The notes below the pieces were generated by a model. That model saw nothing but the letters and a program-made list of their open reading frames with translations, was not told the DNA's origin and did no database searches. Both the position numbers and the translations under genes were made by a program. Positions 23,459 through 29,828 of a stretch of 64,000 nt of DNA are shown here, in pieces (positions within the stretch are counted from its first letter, which is position 1; every line of letters begins with the position of its first letter). This stretch comes from Treponema sp. (GTDB taxonomy: Bacteria; Spirochaetota; Spirochaetia; Treponematales; Treponemataceae), in contig JAFUTH010000006.1 of assembly GCA_017484285.1 (NCBI GenBank), positions 248,001-312,000 of the forward strand, in the 5' to 3' direction.

Positions 23459-23760
23459 GCAAATTTAAATTTAATGAATTCGTCTTGGTATCGTCAAATT
23501 TTTTAAATTTTTCTTGTTTTTCACATCTTCCCGAAATAAGGCGAAAATTTGCCCCGCAAAACTATCTCAAAAAAACGCTCTCCGCTCAAAAAAGGCGGTG
23601 AATATCGGTGAATAATTTTTAAATGCAAACTTATTCATTTTTCCCATTCTAAGCCCCTCTGCGGGCTTTTTTTAAATTCCCGCCTCTCCCCCAGAATAGC
23701 CGAAAACCGCAGCTTCCGTGATTCAATTCCCACAGCAAAAAAACACAAGGAGAAAACACA
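23459..23760. other. AT-rich intergenic stretch before the protease operon
   Basis: This 302-bp gap holds no gene. It contains AT-rich tracts, a hairpin with a T-tract (AAGCCC 23651-23656 with GGGCTT 23663-23668, then T to 23673) that acts as a plus-strand terminator, and the ribosome site AAGGAG before 23761. A promoter for the second head operon should lie here, but no consensus is clear. Confidence 0.5.
23651..23673 (+). terminator. Small terminator hairpin upstream of the second head operon
   Basis: A six-bp stem, AAGCCC/GGGCTT, with a six-base loop is followed by seven T. It would stop small-RNA readthrough before the 23761 gene. Confidence 0.7.
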
Positions 23761-24153
23761 ATGCTTGCAGGAACGATGGACGGCGAAAGCTGGGGATTCT
23801 ATTTTGACGACGCGAAGGACAAACTCAAAAAATACATTGAGATTACGCGCGAGGAGCACACGGCTCTGATGGACGGCCAGGCACATGGAAAGGTCATCAC
23901 ATTCCACGAGGACAAAAAGCCCACACTCGAAGACCCGCCGCCTCCCACTGAGGCGGAAATCGCGGAGCAGAAAATCCGCGAGCTGAAGAACTACCTTTCC
24001 GAGACGGACTATGCGGCAATAAAAATCGCCGAGGGCGCGGCGGATGCGGGCGACTATGCGGAAGTGCTCGCAAAGCGCAAGGCGGCGCGGGAAGAAATCA
24101 ACGAGCAGGAGGCGGTCGTCCAGAATAGCCGTGAGAGCAATTACACGGAGTAG
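23761..24153 (+). CDS. Hypothetical protein before the head protease
   Basis: 130 aa with AAGGAG upstream. The N-terminal part (GESWGFYFDDAKDKLKKYIE, then GKVITFHEDKKPTLED) and a Pro-rich hinge followed by an Ala/Glu helix resemble small tail-fibre-assembly-like or packaging-associated phage proteins. The position immediately before the protease is typical of a minor head gene. I do not recognise a named family. Confidence 0.65.
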   Translation: MLAGTMDGESWGFYFDDAKDKLKKYIEITREEHTALMDGQAHGKVITFHEDKKPTLEDPPPPTEAEIAEQKIRELKNYLSETDYAAIKIAEGAADAGDYAEVLAKRKAAREEINEQEAVVQNSRESNYTE

Positions 24154-24162
24154 GATTTGCTT

Positions 24163-25155
24163 ATGAAAAAGGTTCGTACTTGGCAGCTCTGCCGCACGGG
24201 AACATTCGGGCAGGACGGAGCGAAAATCACGGAAAAGGACTTGCGGGAAATCGCGGAGACATTCGCGCCGCCGCGCCCCGTGTCAATCGGGCACGAGTCG
24301 GCGAGGAGCGACAACTTCCCGAAATTCGGTGATGTGCTTGCGATTGACGGCATCTACGATGACCCGAAGCACAAGGGGGAGAAGGTTCTTGTTGCAGAAG
24401 TTGTTCTGCACCCGGAACTTGAGAAGCAGTTTTCGGACAAAGGCGACGGTTCGGGATGCTATGAGGGCTGGAGCGTAACGATTCCACGGCGCGGAAGTGA
24501 CGGGAAACGCTACCTGCACTCGCTCGCAATCTGCGGTGCGACACCGCCCAAGATTCCGGGCTTGGAGCAGCTTATGGTCAAGAGCTGCTATTCAGACGGC
24601 GACACGGTTGAGGTATTCGACTTCAACGACGCAATAGATTACCAGGAGGAGATTCCTATGACAAAAGAGGAACAGGAAAAGATGACCGCCCTCGAAGCCG
24701 AGAACAAGCGGCTCAAAGAGGAGGCTGAGAAAAAGGCGAAGGAAAAAGACGGCGAGGACAAGAAAGAGAAGTTCTCGGACTCGCCCGAATTCGCCGAGAT
24801 GCAGCGGGAAATCGCAAGTCTCAAAACGGCGAAGAAAGAAGCCCTTGTTCGTGGTGTTACAGACAAGTTCTCTGACATTCCGGCTGGCTTGAAGGACAGC
24901 GTCCAGAAGGTTGCGGGCGTGCTTTCGCAGAACGAGGATTCCTTTGAGTTTGCGGACGGAGCCGCGGACAAGGACGGCAACAAGACGAGCAAGTCCGCTC
25001 TGGATTTGTTCAGCGACATCCTTTCGGCTCTTACTTCCGCCCCGAAAAAGGACGACATCACCACGCAGCAGTTCAATGCGAGCGAATTCGCGGACAAAGC
25101 CGGCGACGGCGGCAAGGATGCACCTGACTGGGCTAAGCTCGCGCAGAACATGTAG
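24163..25155 (+). CDS. I: Head maturation protease/scaffold (Mu gpI-like)
   Basis: 330 aa. The N-terminal half has conserved strands and the motif PRPVSIGHESARSDNFPKFG, as in Mu gp32/gpI prohead proteases. Later segments are VAEVVLHPELEKQF and YLHSLAICGATPPKIPGLEQ. The second half is a charged coiled coil followed by a linker, as in scaffold proteins. An internal ATG at 24658 with its own AGGAGG gives a scaffold-only product. ATG at 24163 is chosen over the upstream TTG. Confidence 0.82.
   Translation: MKKVRTWQLCRTGTFGQDGAKITEKDLREIAETFAPPRPVSIGHESARSDNFPKFGDVLAIDGIYDDPKHKGEKVLVAEVVLHPELEKQFSDKGDGSGCYEGWSVTIPRRGSDGKRYLHSLAICGATPPKIPGLEQLMVKSCYSDGDTVEVFDFNDAIDYQEEIPMTKEEQEKMTALEAENKRLKEEAEKKAKEKDGEDKKEKFSDSPEFAEMQREIASLKTAKKEALVRGVTDKFSDIPAGLKDSVQKVAGVLSQNEDSFEFADGAADKDGNKTSKSALDLFSDILSALTSAPKKDDITTQQFNASEFADKAGDGGKDAPDWAKLAQNM
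24658..25155 (+). CDS. Z: Internal-start scaffold protein (Mu gpZ-like)
   Basis: The frame of the protease gene contains ATG 24658 preceded by AGGAGGAGATTCCT, a better ribosome site than that of the full gene. The product of about 165 aa is the coiled-coil scaffold part (MTKEEQEKMTALEAENKRL onward). Mu gpZ and lambda Nu3 are made in the same nested way. Assigned by analogy and by the visible Shine-Dalgarno. Confidence 0.65.
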   Translation: MTKEEQEKMTALEAENKRLKEEAEKKAKEKDGEDKKEKFSDSPEFAEMQREIASLKTAKKEALVRGVTDKFSDIPAGLKDSVQKVAGVLSQNEDSFEFADGAADKDGNKTSKSALDLFSDILSALTSAPKKDDITTQQFNASEFADKAGDGGKDAPDWAKLAQNM

Positions 25156-25166
25156 GAGAAACCGCT

Positions 25167-25514
25167 ATGGGCATCAAATGGCATAAGTCTGAGAATGAGG
25201 CTCAGACAACACCCGCTGACACAAAGCAGAACGGCGGAAAATCTTGGAAGGTGGCGTTCAGCACGGGCATGGGAAGCGACACGACAATCGAGGCGCAGAC
25301 CGTGAAGGACAAGGGCAAGGCAAAGGAGCCTGAGACCCCGAAAAAAGAAGGGCATACCTTCGGCGGCTGGTTCAAGGACGACAAGCTGACCGAGGCATAC
25401 GACTTCAAGACACCTGTAACATCGGACATCACGCTGTACGCGAAGTGGACTGCCGACGCAGGAAACGGCGCGGAGGGCGGAACAAACGGCGGGAACGCCG
25501 GAGGAGCTAACTAA
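25167..25514 (+). CDS. InlB/Listeria-Bacteroides repeat-type small head-region protein
   Basis: 115 aa. After a polar N-terminus, one InlB B-repeat/Flg_new unit is clear: KEGHTFGGWFKDDKLTEAYD, then VTSDITLYAKW. The C-terminus is a Gly/Asn/Ala-rich tail. It overlaps the decoration gene by one base. Such beta-grasp units occur on surfaces, so the protein may decorate capsid or bind carbohydrate. This role is inferred; it also might be a scaffold-linked cement protein. Confidence 0.65.
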   Translation: MGIKWHKSENEAQTTPADTKQNGGKSWKVAFSTGMGSDTTIEAQTVKDKGKAKEPETPKKEGHTFGGWFKDDKLTEAYDFKTPVTSDITLYAKWTADAGNGAEGGTNGGNAGGAN

Positions 25515-25885
25515 TGGATTTCAGCGACAAGCATGAAAACGCCGTGGGCGATGCGGGAATCTTCACCATCGACCACCCGGTAATCAAGTACCCGGTGCAG
25601 ATTGCATCTGATGCAGCTTTGCCAGCCGGTACGATTCTGAAAAAATCCGCTTCGGGCGGAACTTACGAGGCGGCGGCGCAGGCTGACACACCGGCTGCCG
25701 TCCTCATCGAGGCATCATCGGCGGACAACAAGCTGCCGATGGCGGGATTCCACGGGGTGGCGGTTCGCGCGCGCCTTATCGACGCGTCGGGCGCAAGCCC
25801 CGCTCAGGCAGGCGACACGCTCGCGGACAAGCTGCCGGGAATCGGTATCTGGCTCTCACAGAGCTACGAAGCGGAGGTAAAGTAG
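25514..25885 (+). CDS. Head decoration protein-like
   Basis: 123 aa, compact beta-rich protein (HPVIKYPVQIASDAALPAGT, then PAAVLIEASSADNKLPMAGF), with the size and position of lambda gpD-type decoration proteins directly before the major head gene. It overlaps the preceding gene by one base and ends two bases before the next start region. Assigned by pattern and position. Confidence 0.7.
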   Translation: MDFSDKHENAVGDAGIFTIDHPVIKYPVQIASDAALPAGTILKKSASGGTYEAAAQADTPAAVLIEASSADNKLPMAGFHGVAVRARLIDASGASPAQAGDTLADKLPGIGIWLSQSYEAEVK

Positions 25886-25886
25886 C

Positions 25887-26831
25887 ATGATTATCTTGAA
25901 AGAAAGCGATGTGGTGCGCGTGGTCAGCGCGCTCGCACCTGAAACAAGCAACGCCCGCGCGTACTTCAAGCGCACGGTGAACAGAAACACCACGAGAATC
26001 GCGGTGACGGACATTCAGCGCACGGTGGGAAACATCCCCGTCATCAAGCGCGGCTCGACGGGCTACCGCCCCGTAATGAGCGGCGGCATCATGTACATCG
26101 AGCCCCAGCCGATTGAGATTGACGACTTCTTCTCGGCGGTTGAGGAGGACGACTGGGAGCGCGCCACGGGCATGGGCAAGAACCAGATTGTGGACGAGCG
26201 CCTTACCCGCTGGGCGGAGCTTGTGCGCAACACGACGAAGGCTCTCTGCATCCAGGCGCACCGCGGCAAAATCGACTACATGATGCAGGCGGGAAGCGAG
26301 ATGGTGCGCTACGAAGTGGACTACGGCGATGTGGACGGCATCGAGCGCGACAAGGCACTCTCAGGCCTCACGCTCACGGACTTCATCGACGACGCGACCG
26401 AGATGGAGCAGGAAATCAGAAAGCGCGGCATCGGCGGCGCGATTGAGTTCATCGCAAGCCCCGAATACTTCCGCCAGCTCGTGACCATCAGCGCGAACCA
26501 GACGAAGTTCCCCGTGACATTCACGCAGGACGGCATGGACATCGGCGGCTTCTCCGTGAAGCGCGACAACGACACCTACACCGACCTTGTGGGCGGAACG
26601 AAGCAGACCAAGCATCTGACCGAAAGCCGTGAGCTCATGGCGCGCGCGGTGGACGCTGGGCAGGAGCTTGACTTCCTTCGCCTTGACGACACGGTTCAGC
26701 GTCAGGCAGTCCCGCTCTACTCGTTCACGAAGGAGCGCAGAGACCAGCGCGGAACAGACCTGTTCGTCAAGTCAAAGCCGTTCCCGCTCATCAATGTGAA
26801 GGGAATCGAAATCCTGAAATACGCGTCGTAA
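25887..26831 (+). CDS. T: Major head (capsid) protein, Mu gpT-like
   Basis: 314 aa, immediately after the decoration gene. It has the HK97-fold style of Mu-like major head proteins: N-terminal arm, FFSAVEEDDWERATGMGKNQ segment, a long helix DFIDDATEMEQEIRKRGIGG, and a C-terminal strand DLFVKSKPFPLINVKGIEI. Position after protease/scaffold supports the call. A hairpin with a GCAA tetraloop follows the stop. Confidence 0.85.
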   Translation: MIILKESDVVRVVSALAPETSNARAYFKRTVNRNTTRIAVTDIQRTVGNIPVIKRGSTGYRPVMSGGIMYIEPQPIEIDDFFSAVEEDDWERATGMGKNQIVDERLTRWAELVRNTTKALCIQAHRGKIDYMMQAGSEMVRYEVDYGDVDGIERDKALSGLTLTDFIDDATEMEQEIRKRGIGGAIEFIASPEYFRQLVTISANQTKFPVTFTQDGMDIGGFSVKRDNDTYTDLVGGTKQTKHLTESRELMARAVDAGQELDFLRLDDTVQRQAVPLYSFTKERRDQRGTDLFVKSKPFPLINVKGIEILKYAS

Positions 26832-26856
26832 GCGGCGGCGTATAGATTACTGAACG

Positions 26857-26876
26857 CGGCGGGAGCAATCCCGCCG
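26857..26876 (+). terminator. Stable GNRA-loop hairpin after the major head gene
   Basis: CGGCGGGA (26857-26864), GCAA loop, TCCCGCCG (26869-26876), then TTTC. It may partly terminate or stabilise the capsid message, raising capsid yield over downstream tail genes. Confidence 0.6.
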
Positions 26877-26897
26877 TTTCTGTATACGGAGGAATGT

Positions 26898-27299
26898 ATG
26901 GCAGACGAGAATGAGAACGAAAAGCAAATCACGGTGGAAGACCTGAAAGCGGAGCTTCCCGAACAGGATTATGAAACGCTCACGCTGGGCGAGGACACGG
27001 TGGCGGTGCGCTGTCTTTTAAAGGCGAAGGTTGCCATCAAGGGCATGGTCACAAGCACGGGGCATACCTACGACGAAGCGGACGAGGTGTGCCGCATGGC
27101 AACTCTCAAATGGGCGTTGTACGAGCTGTTCGCTTTTGCGGGGCAGGAGAACCGGGCGCGTGAGAAACAAGAGGACGCGCAGCTTCTGATTGAAACGAAC
27201 TTTGGCGCGATTCTAAAAAAAGATGATGCGGCTTCCACCGGCCCCGCCGTCGGCGCAATGAACACGAAGCGGGAAAACCCGCTCAAAGCAAGGCGGTGA
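26898..27299 (+). CDS. Head-tail connector (Mu gp36/DUF1320-like)
   Basis: 133 aa, acidic N-terminus, then a helical core (EADEVCRMATLKWALYELFA) typical of head completion proteins. GGAGG precedes the ATG. It is the first gene after the major head protein, where Mu-like phages encode DUF1320. Assigned mostly from position and helical pattern. Confidence 0.6.
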   Translation: MADENENEKQITVEDLKAELPEQDYETLTLGEDTVAVRCLLKAKVAIKGMVTSTGHTYDEADEVCRMATLKWALYELFAFAGQENRAREKQEDAQLLIETNFGAILKKDDAASTGPAVGAMNTKRENPLKARR

Positions 27300-27301
27300 A
27301 A

Positions 27302-27928
27302 ATGGGAGTGCAGATAACAAAGCGCGTGGGAGAGCTTTCCAAGCGGATAAAAAGCGGATGCCTGGAGCCGACCATGCGCAAAATCTCAAAACACCTTGTG
27401 TCAAGCGCGGTCGGGAAAATCAACAGGGGCGTACCGCCTGAGAACGCGCCTCTCACACAGGAAGTGAAGCAGGGAAACAAGACGCTCCGCGACAACGGGC
27501 AGCTTATGGCGAGCATCGCGCCCCAGCACGGAAATGATTTCGCAGCGGCTCAGACAAACCTCGCCTACGCCAAAATCAACCAAGAGGGCGGAACAATCAC
27601 GGCGAAAGGCAGGGCACTTGCGATTCCCGCAAGCTACAAGACGAAACTGCTCATGCGCAAGTACAACGCGCAGAAAGCGCGGGAACTGATAGAGGCAATG
27701 AGGGCGGACGGCTACAGCGTGTTCAAGATGAAAGACGACAACGGCAAGAGCACGAACATACTGCTCGCCAAAAAAGGGCGCGGCAAGCCGTTCGCGCTGT
27801 TCCTTCTGAAAAAGAGCGTGAAGATCCCCGCCCGCCCGTTCCTCTACATCGATGATGCGGACGAGAAGTACATCAACAAGGAAATCAAACAGGCGGTGCA
27901 TGACGCGCTGAAGGACGGTACAAAATGA
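27302..27928 (+). CDS. Virion morphogenesis protein (Mu gpG/tail completion-like)
   Basis: 208 aa. The pattern of an N-terminal helix with HLVSSAVGKINRGVPPENAP, then a TLRDNGQLMASI and an IPARPFLYIDDADEKYINKE matches the phage virion morphogenesis family (IPARPF and LRDTGxLxxSI motifs). It overlaps the next gene by 4 bases. It probably completes the head-tail joint. ATG 27302 was preferred over the GTG at 27296. Confidence 0.8.
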   Translation: MGVQITKRVGELSKRIKSGCLEPTMRKISKHLVSSAVGKINRGVPPENAPLTQEVKQGNKTLRDNGQLMASIAPQHGNDFAAAQTNLAYAKINQEGGTITAKGRALAIPASYKTKLLMRKYNAQKARELIEAMRADGYSVFKMKDDNGKSTNILLAKKGRGKPFALFLLKKSVKIPARPFLYIDDADEKYINKEIKQAVHDALKDGTK

Positions 27929-28353
27929 CTGTAGAAGACATCGTAGACGCGCTCAAAGGCGCAATCAAAACTCACCTGGACTTCCCCGTGTTCCTGCTTC
28001 CCCAGAAGGCGACCAACAACACGGCGCACATTGATTTGCTCTTTCAGGACATCGCAGAGAACGGCGAGGGAAACGAGAAGCTGATTTTTTCCGCAGAGTA
28101 CCGCACGGCTGGCACCCATGCGAAGTGGCTCACGGAGACGATACGGCTCAAGCGGAAAATCGTGCACATGAACAAAAGCGACGAGCCGTACATGACGGTT
28201 GAGATTGAGGGCGTGAGATTCCGCGCCTACTGGATTCGGAACGGAAACGCGGGGTGGCGTTATCCTAGTGAAGATGAAAGCTCGATGCCCGCGGAATATG
28301 TCATTCCGTATGTCATCGAGATGGACATACCGACTAGATTTTTGGAGGACTAA
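27925..28353 (+). CDS. Tail terminator-like protein (Mu gp37-like)
   Basis: 142 aa. Mixed alpha/beta with strands at KLIFSAEYRT and EGVRFRAYWIRNG; a size and place fitting the tail terminator/joining protein that caps the tail before head attachment. The ATG overlaps the previous stop (ATGA). Family link to Mu gp37 (DUF1834) is by position and size only. Confidence 0.55.
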   Translation: MTVEDIVDALKGAIKTHLDFPVFLLPQKATNNTAHIDLLFQDIAENGEGNEKLIFSAEYRTAGTHAKWLTETIRLKRKIVHMNKSDEPYMTVEIEGVRFRAYWIRNGNAGWRYPSEDESSMPAEYVIPYVIEMDIPTRFLED

Positions 28354-28354
28354 A

Positions 28355-29080
28355 ATGAAACCGGGCGGAAAAGACGGACGGCTCTACAAAATCAAGGAGC
28401 TTGCAGCAATTCAGGGCGGAAGCGGCGTGACGCTTCCAGAAGGGCACAAATTCGGCTTCTACCGAATCAAGAGCGTGGGCACGAACTCGGCACTCCCGCA
28501 GCCCGACCTCACGAAAGAGGGCGCGCGCGCAGTCCGTGCGGGCGATGTCGTTCACCTGTGGCCAGGGCAGTCACTCGCTAGCGGCGACAGCGTTATCCCG
28601 CTTGAGCTCACGCTCATCGGCTTCGTGTCCGATGTGTCGAACAGCAGAAACGGGAACAAGACGGACATCACCACGCAGGAGAACCTTGAAAGCGGCGTGC
28701 GCGAGTACACCGTCTCCCCGTTCACCGAGGGAAGCGGCACAATCAACGGCATGGTCGATGTTGACAGCGAGGCGCAGAAGGAACTCCTCAACCAGTTCAC
28801 GCTGATTGCGGACGATGACGGCGAGCACATCACCATCTACCCCGCGAAGCAGAAAAAACAGGACTACATGATGAGCCGCCGCGAGACCGAGATTACGGGC
28901 GAGGTCGCGATGTGGGAGCATTTCCCCGTCACGGTCGATTCAATCGCAATGGACAAGCCGCTTGACGGAGCACAGAATTTCAACTTCAACTACTCGCTTG
29001 ACGGCGGGAACAATCCGGGCGTGATTTACTACAAGGTAAAGGACACCCAGGCTTCTTCCGGCTCTAACGGAGGCGACTGA
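28355..29080 (+). CDS. Major tail tube protein (siphovirus-type)
   Basis: 241 aa; start at 28355, immediately after the stop of the previous gene. Beta-rich with a gpV-like order: HKFGFYRIKSVGTNSALPQP, ITTQENLESGVREYTVSPF, a central helix DSEAQKELLNQFTLI and GEVAMWEHFPVTVDSIAMDK. It ends in a flexible Ser/Gly tail. It is followed by the frameshifting chaperone pair, which normally follows the tube gene in phages with flexible tails. No sheath gene exists in the window. Confidence 0.75.
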   Translation: MKPGGKDGRLYKIKELAAIQGGSGVTLPEGHKFGFYRIKSVGTNSALPQPDLTKEGARAVRAGDVVHLWPGQSLASGDSVIPLELTLIGFVSDVSNSRNGNKTDITTQENLESGVREYTVSPFTEGSGTINGMVDVDSEAQKELLNQFTLIADDDGEHITIYPAKQKKQDYMMSRRETEITGEVAMWEHFPVTVDSIAMDKPLDGAQNFNFNYSLDGGNNPGVIYYKVKDTQASSGSNGGD

Positions 29081-29517
29081 TGATACTGACCGAAGAACCG
29101 AGATACTGGTTTTATCCTGAATTCAACGGGAATCTGAAAGAACCAGAAGAAAAGCAGATTGCCGTTGAGATTATCCGACCGACGGGATTCCAGACGAAAG
29201 AACTCAAATCGTTCCAAACCGTCCGCGAATACTACGAGAACGACCAGCCGTTTGACGAAAAGGGCGAAGCTCGTGAAGTCGGGAAAATCAAGCGGATTAC
29301 ATTCGATGTCAACCTCAACACAGAGTACATCCTTGAGCATTGCGTCGGGAAAATCAAGAACCTTTCCGTCATGAACAACGGAACGGAGCGGGAAATTTCC
29401 GACGGCAAGGAGCTTGCGAACTGCCGTGCGTATGGCATTGATGCGCTCGTGCTTGAAATCAGCAAGGAAGTGTCCGCCGACAAGCTGACAGACGCAAAAA
29501 AAAAGAATATCGGATAG
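29080..29517 (+). CDS. Tail assembly chaperone (G-like)
   Basis: 145 aa. It overlaps the tail tube stop by one base and sits before the tape measure gene. It has the acidic, helical C-terminus typical of G-type chaperones and ends at a slippery A-run (A AAA AAG). A -1 shift there extends it by 107 codons to 29828. G and GT proteins guide polymerisation of the tail tube around the tape measure. Confidence 0.8.
   Translation: MILTEEPRYWFYPEFNGNLKEPEEKQIAVEIIRPTGFQTKELKSFQTVREYYENDQPFDEKGEAREVGKIKRITFDVNLNTEYILEHCVGKIKNLSVMNNGTEREISDGKELANCRAYGIDALVLEISKEVSADKLTDAKKKNIG
29499..29505 (+). other. Programmed -1 frameshift site of the tail chaperone
   Basis: A AAA AAG at 29499-29505 with zero-frame codons AAA AAG is the classic efficient slippery heptamer. 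An 8-bp stem (TCGGGGCT 29535-29542 with AGCCCCGA 29559-29566) lies downstream and could stimulate the shift. The -1 frame stays open to 29828. Confidence 0.8.
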
Positions 29518-29828
29518 GTCTTCAAATCCTCTTTTCGGGGCTTTGGCCTCCTGACTGGAGCCCCGAATACAACGATAAATTCGAGTGTATCTGCTGGCCT
29601 GAGAACGAGCAGGGATACACCCGAATCCAGCGAAAAGAATTCCAAAAATACATTACAAGCGAACTCACCGCACTCATTCAGATGTGGCACAGAATCTGCG
29701 CATACGGATGGCCGCAAGGCAGGGGCTATCTCGCGGAGCCGCAATTCGTGCGCACTGTCGTAGAATTGTTCGACAGGGAAAAAGCCAACTATCTGGCATG
29801 GGAGAAGCATAATGGCGGAACTAACTGA
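29505..29828 (+). CDS. T-domain extension of the tail chaperone (GT product)
   Basis: After the -1 slip the frame reads EYRIGLQILFSGLWPPDW and continues 107 codons to a stop at 29826-29828, overlapping the tape measure start (29812) by 17 bases. The sequence is rich in Trp and charged residues (IQMWHRICAYGWPQGRGYLA). There is no suitable initiation codon upstream, so it is expressed only as the GT fusion of about 249 aa. This is the arrangement of lambda G/GT. Confidence 0.8.
   Translation, partial: EYRIGLQILFSGLWPPDWSPEYNDKFECICWPENEQGYTRIQRKEFQKYITSELTALIQMWHRICAYGWPQGRGYLAEPQFVRTVVELFDREKANYLAWEKHNGGTN

Noticed and set aside
29517-29812. Non-coding gap between tail chaperone and tape measure
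   Set aside because: The -1 frame is open and protein-like through the gap, so it is the T part of the GT product.
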